Assembly (NCBI GenBank): GCA_026018925.1
Contig: JAKSZU010000032.1
Coordinates: 248,001 to 312,000, forward strand
Origin: Tupaia tana
Lineage: Eukaryota; Chordata; Mammalia; Scandentia; Tupaiidae
DNA: 64,000 nucleotides
Direction of reading: 5' to 3'
The position numbers and the translations under genes were made by a program. The stretch's first letter is position 1; every line of letters starts with the position of its first letter. The notes under the pieces were generated by a model that saw only the letters and a list, made by a program, of their open reading frames with translations, ran no database searches and had not been told where the DNA came from. Below are positions 51,558 through 63,475 of this stretch, piece after piece.

Positions 51558-52227
51558 TAGGGTGACACCTTATGCTTAACCCCCTCCCTAACCAGACCCT
51601 GACGCATACTCCAACCGTAACACTGAACCGAAAACAAACAGTAGCCCTAAACTTACTCCCTCAAACTAAGTTCAAACCTAACCTAACCTGAAGCCTAACT
51701 CAAACCATGGACCTAACCGTAACCCTAGGCGGACACCTGAAGCTCAACCCCAACCCTAACCTGACCCTGACTCTTACTCCAACCGTAACACTGAACCGAA
51801 ACTAACAGTAACCCTAAACTTACTCCCTCAAACTAAGTTCAATCCTAACCTAACCTGAAGCCTAACTGAAACCATAGACCTAACCCTAACCCTAGGCGGA
51901 CACCTTAAGCTAACCCCAACCCTAAAATGTCCCTGACACTAACTCCAACCATAACAGTTACCCGAAAACTAACAGTAGACCTAAACTTACTTCCTCAAAC
52001 TAAGTTCAAACCTAACCTAACCTGAAGCCTAAATCAAACCATACAACTAACCCTAACCCTAGGCGGACACCTTAAGCCCAACCCCAACCCTAACCTGACC
52101 CTCATGCTAAATCCAACCGTAACACTGAACTGACAACTAACAGTAGCCCTAAACTTCCTCCCTCAAACTAAGTTCAAACCTAACCTAACCTGAAGCCTAA
52201 CTCAAACCACAGACCGAACCCTAACCT
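51558..52227 (+). repeat. Cassette B copy with replaced third monomer (670 bp)
   Basis: B1 opens AGGGTGACACC. B2 has the deletion followed by GTAACCC. The third monomer is TTAAGCTAACCCC (one base short) with AAAATGTCCCTGACAC, which is the A5 sequence of cassette A. B4 is typical. It looks like a conversion tract from A5 into B3. Confidence 0.83.
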
Positions 52228-52899
52228 TAGGCGGACACCTGAAGCTGAACCCCAACCCTAACCTGACCCTGACGCTATCTCCAACCGTAACACTGAACCG
52301 AAACCTAACAGTAGCCCTAAACTTACTCCCTCAAACTAAGTTCAAACCTAACCTAACCTGAAGCCTAACTCAAACCATAGACCTAACCCTAACCCTAGGC
52401 GGACACCTTAAGCTCAATCCCAACCCTAACATGGCCCTGATGCTAACTCCAACCATAACAGTTACCCCAAAACTAACAGTAGCCCTAAACTTACTCCCTC
52501 AAACTAAGTTCAAACCTAACGTAACCTGAAGCCTAACTCAAACCACAAACCTAACCCTAACCCTAGGCGGACACCTTAAGCTCAACCCCAATCCTAACAT
52601 GACCCTGACGCTAACTCCAACCATAACACTGAACAGAAAACTAACAGTAGCCCTAAACTTACTCCCTCAAACTAACTTCAAACCTAACCTAACCTAAAGC
52701 CTAACTCAAACCATAGACCTAACCCTAACCCTAGGCGGACACCTTAAGCTCAACCCCAACCCTAACCTGACCCTCACGCTATCTCCAACCGTAATACTGA
52801 ACCGAAAAATAACAGTAGCCCTAAACTTACTCCCTCAAACTAAGTTCAATCCTAACCAAACCTGAAGCCTAAATGAAACCATAGACCAAACCCTAACCC

Positions 52900-53570
52900 T
52901 AGGCTGACACCTTATGCTTAACCCCCTCCCTAACCTGACCCTGACTCTTACTCCAACCGTAACACTGAACCGAAAACAAACAGTAGCCCTAAACTTACTC
53001 CCTCAAACTAAGTTCAAACCTAACCTAACCTGAAGCCTAACTCAAACCATAGACCTAACCCTAACCCTAGGCGGACACCTGAAGCTCAACCCCAACCCTA
53101 ACCTGACCCTAACTCTTACTCCAACCGTAACACTGAACCGAAACTAACAGTAACCCTAAACTTACTCCCTCAAACTAAGTTCAATCCTAACCTAACCTGA
53201 AGCCTAACTGAAACCATAGACCTAACCCTAACCCTAGGCGGACACCTTAAGCTCAACCACATCCCTAAAATGGCCGTGACACTAACTCCAACCATAACAG
53301 TTACCCGAAAACTAACAGTAGACCTAAACTTACTCCCTCAAACTAAGTTCAAACCTAACCTAACCTGAAGCCTAAATCAAACCATACACATAACCCTAAC
53401 CCTAGGCGGACACCTTAAGCACAACCCCAACCCTAACCTGACCCTCACGCTAAATCCAACCGTAACACTGAACCGACAACTAACAGTAGCCCTAAACTGA
53501 CTCCCTCAAACTAAGTTCAAACCTAACCTAACCTGAAGCCTAACTCAAACCACAGACCGAACCCTAACCC
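52900..53570 (+). repeat. Cassette B copy (671 bp)
   Basis: B1 opens AGGCTGACACC with CCCCCTCCC, shared with 51558. B2 has the deletion and GTAACCC. B3 is TTAAGCTCAACCACATCCC with AAAATGGCCGTGACAC. B4 has AAGCACAACCCC and GACAACTAACAG. The next monomer opens CCCGAGGCGG. Confidence 0.85.
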
Positions 53571-54071
53571 GAGGCGGACACCTGAAGCTCAACGCCAACC
53601 CTAACCTGACCCTGACGCTATCTCCAAACGTAACACTGAACCGAAAACTAACAGTAGCCCTAAACTTACTCCCTCAAACTAAGTTCAAACTTAACATAAC
53701 CTGAAGCCTAACTCAAACCATAGACCTAACCCTATCCCTAGGCGGACACCTGAAGCTCAACCCCAACCCTAACCTGACCCTGACGCTATCTCCAACCGTA
53801 ACACTGAACCAAAACTAACAGTAGCCCTAAACTTACTCCCTCAAACTAAGTTCAAACCTAACCTAACCTGAAGCCTAAATCAAACCATACACCTAACCCT
53901 AACCCTAGGCGGACACCTTAAGCTCAACCCCAAACCTAACCTGACCCTGACGCTTACTCCAACCCTAACAGTTAACCGAGAACTAACAGTAGCCCTAAAC
54001 TTACTCCCTCAAACTAAGTTCTATCCTAACCTTACCTGAAGCGATAATCAAACCATACACCTAACCCTAAC

Positions 54072-55332
54072 CCTAGGCGGACACCTTAAGCTCAACCCCA
54101 ACCCTAACCTGACCCTCACGCTAACTCCAATTGTAACACTGAACCGAAAACTAACAGTAGCCCTAAACTTACTCCCTCAAACTAAGTTCAATCCTAACCT
54201 AACCTGAAGCCTAAATGAAACCATAGACCTAACCCTAACCCTAGTCTGACACCTTATGCTTAACCCCCACCCTAACCTGACCCTGACGCTTACTCCAACT
54301 GTAACACTGAACCGAAAACAAACAGTAGCCCTAAACTTACTCCCTCAAACTAAGTTCAAACCTAACCTAACCTGAAGCCTAACTCAAACCATAGACCTAA
54401 CCCTAACCCTAGGCGGACACCTTAAGCCCAACCACAACCCTAAAATGGCCGTGACGCTAACTCCAACCATAACAGTTACCCGAAAACTAACAGTAAACCT
54501 AAACTTACTACCTCAAACTAAGTTCAAACCTAACCTAACCTGAAGCCTAAATCAAACCATACACCTAACCCTAACCCTAGGCGGACACCTTAAGCTCAAC
54601 CCCAAACCTAACCTGACCCTTACGCTAAATCCAACCGTAACACTGAACTGAAAACTAACAGTAGCCCTAAACTTACTCCCTCAAACTAAGTTCAAACCTA
54701 ACCTAACCTGAAGCCTAACTCAAACCATAGACCTAACCCTAACCCTATGCGGACACCTTAAGCTCAACCCCAACCCTAACATGGCTCTGACGCTAACTCC
54801 AACCATAACAGTTACCGGAAAACTAACAGTAGCCCTAAACTAACTCCCTCAAACTAAGTTCAAACCTAACCTAACCTGAAGCCTAACTCAAACCACAAAC
54901 CTAACCCTAACCCTAGGCGGACACCTGAAGCTCAACCCCAACCCTAACCTGACCCTGACTCTTACTCCAACCGTAACACTGAACCGAAAACTTACAATAG
55001 CCCTAAACTTACTCCCTCAAGCTAAGTTCAAACCTAACCTCACCTGAAGCCTAACTCAAACCACAGATCTAACCCTAACCCTAGGCGGACACCTTAAGCT
55101 CAACCCCAACCCTAACCTGACCCTGACGCTAACTCCAACCATAACACTGAACCGACAACTAACAGTAACCCTAAACTTACTCCCTCAAACTAAGTTCAAA
55201 CCTAACCTAACCTGAAGCCTAACTCAAACCATAGACCTAACCCTAACCCTAGGCGGACACCTGAAGCTCCACCCCAACCCTAACCTGACCCTGACGCTAT
55301 CTCCAACCGTAACACTGAACCGAAAACTAACA
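54072..55332 (+). repeat. Distant duplicate block, copy 2 (offset 11242)
   Basis: Second copy, with changes such as GTTACCGGAAAAC and CTTACAATAGCC. It lies 10 kb beyond copy 1 with quite different blocks between, so it was moved as a block and did not arise by simple neighbouring duplication. Confidence 0.85.
54242..54745 (+). repeat. Cassette B, three-monomer form, distant copy (504 bp)
   Basis: Second copy of the three-monomer form, exactly 11242 bp downstream of the first and sharing GTAAACC, CTTACTACC and the following CCCTATGCGG. It differs at a few positions only (for example CAACTGTAACACTG against CAACCGTAAAACTG in B1). Confidence 0.86.
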
Positions 55333-58300
55333 GTAGCCCTAAACTTACTCCTTCAAACTAAGTTCAAACCTAACCTAACCTGAAGCCTAACTCAAACCAT
55401 AGACCTAACCCTAACCCTAGACGGACACCTTAAACTCAAACCCAACCCTAACATGGCCCTGACGCTAACTCCAACCATAACACAGAACCGAAATCTAAAT
55501 GTTGCCCTAAACTTACTCCCCCAAACTAAGGTCAAACCTAACCTCACCTGAAGCCTAACTCAAACCACAGACCTAACCCTAACCCTAGGCGGACACCTTA
55601 AGCTCAACCCCAACCCTAACCGGACCCTGACGCTAACTCCAACCATAACAGTTACCCGAAAACTAACAGTAGCCCTAAACTTACTCCCTCAAACTAAGTT
55701 CAAGCATAACCTAACCTGAAGCCTAAATCAAACCATACACCTAACCCTAACCCTAGACTGACACCTGAAGCTCAACCCCAACCCTAACCTGACCCTGACG
55801 CTATCTCCAACCGTAACACTGAACTGAAAACTAACAATAGCCCTAAACTTACTCCCTCAAACTAAGTTCAAATCTAAACTAAACTGAAGCCTAACTCAAA
55901 CAATACACCTAACCCTAACCCTAGGCGGAAACCTGAAGCTGCACCCCAACCCTAACCTGACCCTGACGCTATCTCCAACCGTAACACTGAACCGAAAACT
56001 AACAGTAGCCCTAAACTTACTCCCTCAAATTAAGTTCACACCTAACCTAACCTGAAGCCTAACTCAAACCACAGACCTAACCCTATCCCTAGGCAGACAT
56101 CTTATGCTTAACCCCACCCTAACATGACCCTGACGCTTACTCCAACCGTAACAGTTAAATGAAAACTAACAGTAGCCCTAAATTTACTCCCTCAAACTAC
56201 GTTCAAACCTAACCTAACCTGAAGCCTAACTCAAACCATAGACCTAACCCTAACCCTAGGCGGACACCTGAAGCTCAACCCCAAACCTAACCTGGCACGT
56301 ACGCTAACTCCAACAATAACAGTTACCCGAAAACTAACAGTCGCCCTAAACTTACTCCCTCAAATAAGTTCTAACCTAACTTTACCTGAAGCGATAATCA
56401 AACCATACACCTAACCCTAACGCTAGGTGGACACCTTAAGCTCAACCCCAACCCTAACCTGACCCTCACGCTAAATCCAACCGTAACACTGAACCGACAA
56501 CTAACAGTAGCCCTAAACTTACTCCCTCAAACTAAGTTCAAACCTAACCTAACCTGAAGTCTAACTCAAACCACAGACCGAACCCTAACCCTAGGCGGAC
56601 ACCTGAAGCTCAACCCCAACCCTAACCTGACCATGACGCTATCTCCAACCGTAACAATGAACCGAAAACTAACAGTAGCCCTAAACTTACTCCCTCAAGC
56701 TAAGTTCAAACCTAACCTCACCTGAAGCCTAACTCAAACCACAGACCTAACCCTAACCCTAGGCGGACACCTTAAGCTCAACCCGAACCCTAAAATGGCC
56801 CTGACGCTAACTCCAACCATAACAGTTACCCGAAAACTAACAGTCGCCCTAAACTTACTCCCTCAAACTAAGTTCAAACCTAAACTAACCTGAAGCGTAT
56901 CTCAAACCATAGACCTAACCCTAACCCTAGGCGGACACCTGAATCTAAACCCCAACCAAAACCTGACCCTGACGCTATCTCCAACCGTAACACTGAACCG
57001 AAAACAAACAGTAGCCCTAAACTTACTCCCTCAAGCTAAGTTCCATCCTAACCTAACCTAAGCCTAAATGAAACCATAGACCTAACCCTAACCCTAGGCG
57101 GAAACCTTATGCTTAACCCCCACCCTAACCTGACCCTGACGCTTACTCCAACCGTAACACTGAACCGAAAAGAAACAGTAGCCCTAAACTTACTACCTCA
57201 AACTAAGTTCAAACCTAACCTAACCTGAAGCCTAAATCAAACCATACACCTAACCCTAACCCTAGACGGATACCTGAAGCTCAACCCCAACCCTAACCTG
57301 ACCCTGACTCTTACTCCAACCGTAACACTGAACCGAAAACTAACAGTAGCCCTAAACTTACTCCCTCAAACTAAGTTCAATCCTCACCTATCATGAAGCC
57401 TAACTGAACCATAGACCTAACCCTAACCCTAGGCCGACACCTTCTGCTTAACCCCCACCATAACCTGACCCTGACGCTAACTCCAACCGTAACACTGAAA
57501 CCGAAAACAAACAGTAGCCCTAAACTTACTCCCTCAAACTAACTTCAAACCAAACCTAACCTGAATCCTAACTGAAACCATCGACCTAACCCTAACCCTA
57601 GGAGGACACCTTAAGCTCAACCCCAACCATAAAATGTCCCTGACGCTAACTCCAACCATAACAGTTACCCGAAAACTAACAGTAGACCTAAACTTACTCC
57701 CTCAAACTAAGTTCAAACCTAACCTAACCTGAAGCCTAAATCAAACCATACACCTAACCCTAACCCTAGGCGGACACCTTAAGCTCAACCCAAACCCTAA
57801 CCTGACCCTCACGCTAACTCCAACCGTAACACTGAACCGAAAACTAACAGTAACCCTAAACTTACTCCCTCAAACTAAGTTCAAACCTAACCTAACCTGA
57901 AGCCTAACTCAAACCATAGACCTAACCCTAACCCTAGGCGGACACCTGAAGCTCAACCCCAACACTAACCTGACCCTGACGCTCTCTCCAACCGTAACAC
58001 TGAACCGAAAATTAAGAGTAGCCCTAAACTTTCTCCCTCAAACTAAGTTCAAACCTAACCTAACCTGAAGCCTAACTCAAACCATAGACCTAACCCTAAC
58101 CCTAGGCGGACACCTTAAGCTCAACCCCAACCCTAACATGGCCCTGACGCTAACTACAACAATAAGAGTTACCCGAAAACTAACAGTAGCCCTAAACTAA
58201 CTCCCTCAAACTAAGTTCAAACCTAACCTAACCTGAAGCCTAACTCAAACCACAAACCTAACCCTAACGCTAGGCGGACACCTGAAGCTCAACCCCAACC

Positions 58301-58914
58301 CTAACCTGACCCTGACTCTTACTCCAACCGTAACACTGAACCGAAAACTAACAGTAGCCCTAAACTTACTCCCTCAAGCTAAGTTCAAACCAAACCTAAC
58401 CTGAAACCTAACTGAAACCATAGACCTAACCCTAACCCAAGGCTGACACCTTAAGCTCAACCCCAACCCTAACCTGACCCTCACGCTAACTCCAACCATA
58501 ACACTGAACCGACAACTAACAGTAGCCCTAAACTTACTACCTCAAACTAAGTTCAAACCTAACCTAACCTGAAGCCTAACTCAAACCATAGACCTAACCC
58601 TAACCCTAGGCGGACACCTGAAGCTCCACCCCAACCCTAACCTGACCCTGACGCTATCTCCAACTGTAACACTGAACCGAAAACTAACAGTAGCCCTAAA
58701 CTTACTCCCTCAAACTAAGTTCACACCTAACCTAACCTGAAGCCTAACTCAAACCACAGACCTAACCCTAACCCTAGGCGGACACCTTATGCTTAACCCC
58801 ACCCTAACCTGACCCTGACGCTTACTCCAACCGTAACAGTTAAACGAAAACTAGCAGTAGCCCTAAATTTACTCCCTGAAACTAAGTTCAAACCTAACCT
58901 AACCTGAAGCCTAA

Positions 58915-60090
58915 CTCAAACCATAGACCTAACCCTAACCCTAGGCGGACACCTGAAGCTCAACCCCAAACCTAACCTGGCACGTACGCTAACTCCAACA
59001 ATAACAGTTACTCGAAAACTAACAGTCGCCCTATACTTACTCCCTAAAACTAAGTTCTAACCTAACCTTACCTGAAGCGATAATCAAACCATACACCTAA
59101 CCCTAACCCTAGGCGGACACCTTAAGCTCAACCCCAACCCTAACCTGACCCTCACGCTAACTCCAACGGTAACACTGAACCGAAAACTAACAGTAGCCCT
59201 AAACTTACTCCCTCAAACTAATTTCAAACCTAACCTAACCTGAAGCCTAACTCAAACCATTGACATAACCCTAACCCTAGGCGGACGCCTGAAGCTCAAC
59301 CCCAACCCTAACCTGACCCTCACGCTATCCCCAACCGTAACACTGAACCGACAACTAACAGTAGCCCTAAACTTACTTCCTCAAACTAAGTTCAAACCTA
59401 ACCTAACCTGAAGCCTAACTCAAACCACAGGCCGAACACTAACCCTAGGCGGACACCTGAAGCTCAACCCCAACCCTAACCTGACCCTGACGCTATCTCC
59501 AACCGTAACACTGAACCGAAAACTAACAGTAGCCCTAAACTTACTCCCTCAAACTAAGTTCAAACCTAACCTAACCTGAAGCCTAACTCAAACCATAGAC
59601 CTAACCCTAACCCTAGGCGGACACCTTAAGCTCAACCCCAACCCTAACATGACCCTGATGGTAACTCCAACCATAACAGTTACCCGAAAACTAACAGTAG
59701 CCCTAAATTTACTCCCTCAAACTAAGTTCAAACCTAACCTAACCTGAAGCCTAACTCAAACCACAAACCTAACCCTAACCCTAGGCGGACACCTGAAGTT
59801 CAACCCCAACCCTAACCTGACCCTGACTTTATCTCCAAACGTAACACTGAACCGAAAACTAACAGTAGCCCTAAACTTACTCCCTCAAACTAAGTTCAAA
59901 CCTAACCTAACCTGAAGCCTAACTCAAACTATATACCTAACCCTAACCCTGGGCGGACACCTTAAGCTCCACCCCAACCCTAACCTGGCCCTGACGCTAA
60001 CTCCAACCATAACAGTTACCCGAAAACTAACAGTAGACATAAACTTACTCCCTCAAGCTAAGTTCAAACCTAACCTAACCTGAAGCGTAT
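58915..60090 (+). repeat. 1176-bp exact tandem duplication, copy 1
   Basis: Seven monomers. Reading line by line against 60091-61266 I found no difference. Shared rare variants include GGCACGTACG, GTTACTCG, CCTATACTTACTCCC, CAACGGTAAC, CATTGACATAACC, GGACGCCTG, CTATCCCC, CAGGCCGAACAC, GATGGTAAC and GTAGACATAAAC. The left breakpoint lies within a stretch common to many monomers, so its exact base is uncertain by about 40 bp. Confidence 0.95.
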
Positions 60091-60117
60091 CTCAAACCAT
60101 AGACCTAACCCTAACCC
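59782..60117 (+). repeat. Cassette A, copy 10, first two monomers only
   Basis: A1 (CTGAAGTTCAACC, GACTTTATCTCC) and A2 (CTGGGCGG, GTAGACATAAAC, GAAGCGTATC) are present, then the sequence jumps into the second copy of the 1176-bp duplication at about 60091. The duplication junction therefore truncated this cassette. Confidence 0.88.
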
Positions 60118-61266
60118 TAGGCGGACACCTGAAGCTCAACCCCAAACCTAACCTGGCACGTACGCTAACTCCAACAATAACAGTTACTCGAAAACTAACA
60201 GTCGCCCTATACTTACTCCCTAAAACTAAGTTCTAACCTAACCTTACCTGAAGCGATAATCAAACCATACACCTAACCCTAACCCTAGGCGGACACCTTA
60301 AGCTCAACCCCAACCCTAACCTGACCCTCACGCTAACTCCAACGGTAACACTGAACCGAAAACTAACAGTAGCCCTAAACTTACTCCCTCAAACTAATTT
60401 CAAACCTAACCTAACCTGAAGCCTAACTCAAACCATTGACATAACCCTAACCCTAGGCGGACGCCTGAAGCTCAACCCCAACCCTAACCTGACCCTCACG
60501 CTATCCCCAACCGTAACACTGAACCGACAACTAACAGTAGCCCTAAACTTACTTCCTCAAACTAAGTTCAAACCTAACCTAACCTGAAGCCTAACTCAAA
60601 CCACAGGCCGAACACTAACCCTAGGCGGACACCTGAAGCTCAACCCCAACCCTAACCTGACCCTGACGCTATCTCCAACCGTAACACTGAACCGAAAACT
60701 AACAGTAGCCCTAAACTTACTCCCTCAAACTAAGTTCAAACCTAACCTAACCTGAAGCCTAACTCAAACCATAGACCTAACCCTAACCCTAGGCGGACAC
60801 CTTAAGCTCAACCCCAACCCTAACATGACCCTGATGGTAACTCCAACCATAACAGTTACCCGAAAACTAACAGTAGCCCTAAATTTACTCCCTCAAACTA
60901 AGTTCAAACCTAACCTAACCTGAAGCCTAACTCAAACCACAAACCTAACCCTAACCCTAGGCGGACACCTGAAGTTCAACCCCAACCCTAACCTGACCCT
61001 GACTTTATCTCCAAACGTAACACTGAACCGAAAACTAACAGTAGCCCTAAACTTACTCCCTCAAACTAAGTTCAAACCTAACCTAACCTGAAGCCTAACT
61101 CAAACTATATACCTAACCCTAACCCTGGGCGGACACCTTAAGCTCCACCCCAACCCTAACCTGGCCCTGACGCTAACTCCAACCATAACAGTTACCCGAA
61201 AACTAACAGTAGACATAAACTTACTCCCTCAAGCTAAGTTCAAACCTAACCTAACCTGAAGCGTAT
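60091..61266 (+). repeat. 1176-bp exact tandem duplication, copy 2
   Basis: Identical partner of the preceding block. After 61266 it continues as a normal cassette A third monomer (CACCTTAAG, CCCCAAACCTAACCTGACC), whereas copy 1 runs into copy 2. This shows that the junction was made by joining the end of a cassette A second monomer to the monomer that starts GGCACGTACG. Confidence 0.95.
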
Positions 61267-61964
61267 CTCAAACCATAGACCTAACCCTAACCCTAGGCGG
61301 ACACCTTAAGCTCAACCCCAAACCTAACCTGACCCTGACGCTAACTCCAACCATAACAGTACCCGAAAACTAATATTCGCCCTAAACTTACTCCCTCAAA
61401 CTAAGTTCAAATCTAAACTAACATGAAGCCTAACTCAAACAATACACCGAACCCGAACCCTAGGCAGACACCTTAAGCTCAACCCCAAACCTAACCTGGA
61501 CCTGAGGCTAAAACGAACCTTAACACTGAACCGAAAACTAACAGTAGCCCTAAACTTACTCCCTCAAACTAAGTTCCGTCCTAACCTAACCTGAAGCCTA
61601 ACTGAAACCATAGACCTAACCCTAACCCTAGGCGGACACCTTAAGCTCAACCCCAACCCTAAAATGTCCCTGACACTAACTCCAACCATAACAGTTACCC
61701 GAAAACTAACAGTAGACCTAAACTTACTCCCTCAAACTAAGTTCAAACCTAACCTAACCTGAAGCCTAAATCAAACCATACACCTAACCCTAACCCTAGG
61801 CGGACACCTTAAGCTCAACCCCAACCCTAACCTGACCCTCACGCTAACTCCAACCGTAACACTGAACCGAAAACTAACAGTAACCCTAAACTTACACCCT
61901 CAAACTAAGTTCAAACCTAACCTAACCTGAAGCCTAACTCAAACCATAGACCTAACCCTAACCC
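60958..61964 (+). repeat. Cassette A, copy 11 (1007 bp)
   Basis: Complete order A1-A6. A1 and A2 are identical to 59782-60117. A3 has lost one T (AACAGTACCCG) and carries TAATATTCGCCC, so the copy is 1007 bp. A4 has AAACGAACC and TTCCGTCC. It shows the cassette as it stood before the duplication broke the upstream copy. Confidence 0.87.
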
Positions 61965-63475
61965 TAGGTGGACACCTTAAGCTCAACCCCAACCCTAACC
62001 TGACCCTGACGCTAACTCCAACCATAACACTGAACCGACAACTAACAGTAGCCCTAAACTTACTCCCTCAAACTAAGTTCAAACCTAACCTAACCTGAAG
62101 TCTAACTCAAACCATAGACCTAACCCTAACCCTAGGCGGACACCTGAAGCTCCACCCCAACCCTAACCTGACCCTGACGCTATCTCCAACCGTAACACTG
62201 AACCGAAAACTAACAGTAGCCCTAAACTTACTCCCTCAAAGTAAGTTCCATCCTAACCTAACCTGAAGTCTAACTGAAACCATAGACCTAACCCTAACCC
62301 TAGGCGATCACCTTAAGCTCAACCCCAACCCTAAAATGTCCCTGACATTAACTCCAACCATAACAGTTACCCGAAAACTAACAGTAGACCTAAACTTACT
62401 CCCTCAAACTAAGTTCAAACCTAACCTAACCTGAAGCCTAAATCAAACCATACACCTAACCCTAACCCTAGGCGGACACCTTAAGCTCAACCCCAACCCT
62501 AACCTGACCCTCACGCTAACTCCAACCGTAACACTGAACCGAAAACTAACAGTAACCCTAAACTTACTCCCTCAAACTAAGTTCAAACCTAACATAACCT
62601 GAAGCCTAACTCAAACCATAGACCTAACCCTAACCCTAGGCGGACACCTTAAGCTCAACACCAACCCTAACCTGACCCTCACGCTATCTCCAACCGTAAT
62701 ACTGAACCGAAAACTAACAGTAGCCCTAAACTTACTTCCTCAAACTAAGTCAATCCTAACCTAACCTGAAGCCTAAATGAAACCATAGACCTAACACTAA
62801 CCCTAGGCGGAAACCTTAAGCTTAACCCCAACCCTAACCTGACCCTCACGGTAACTCCAACCGTACCACTGAACCGAAAACTAACAGTAACCCTAAACTT
62901 ACTCCCTCAAACTAAGTTCAAACCTAACCTAACCTGAAGCGTATCTCAAACCATAGACCTAACCCTAACCCTAGGCGGACACCTTAAGCTCAACCCCAAC
63001 CATAACCTGACCCTGACGCTAACTCCAACCATAACAGTTACCCGAAAACTAACAGTCACCCTAAACTTACTCCCTCAAACTAAGTTCAAACATAACCTAA
63101 CCTGAAGCCTAAATCAAACCATACACCTAACCCTAACCCTAGGCGGACACCTCAAGCTCAACCCCAACCCTAACCTGACCCTGACGCTATCTCCAACCGT
63201 AACACTGAACTGAAAACTAACAATAGCCCTAAACTTACTCCCTCAAACTAAGTTCAAATCTAAACTAACCTGAAGCCTAACTCAAACAATACACCTAACC
63301 CGAACCCTAGGCGGACACCTTAAGCTAAACCCTAACCCTAACCTGGACCTGAGGCTAAAACCAACCATAACACTGAACCGAAAACTAACAATAGCCCTAA
63401 ACTTACTCCCTCAAACTAAGTTCCATCCTAACCTAACCTGAAGCCTAAATGAAACCATAGACCTAACCCTAACCC

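Larger units (their letters stand above)
42830..58914 (+). repeat. Right-centre zone: cassette B and CGATAATC monomers
   Basis: About 96 monomers. It is dominated by cassette B (TTATGCTTAACCCCC, GAAACTAACAG, AACCACAACCCTAAAATGG, CTAAATCC) and by monomers ending GAAGCGATAATC. Full cassette A is absent, though some of its single subtypes occur (CTGGACCTGAGG at about 44711, 46892, 50587). From about 56.9 kb onward rare variants match the left zone at 5.2-6.2 kb. Confidence 0.7.
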
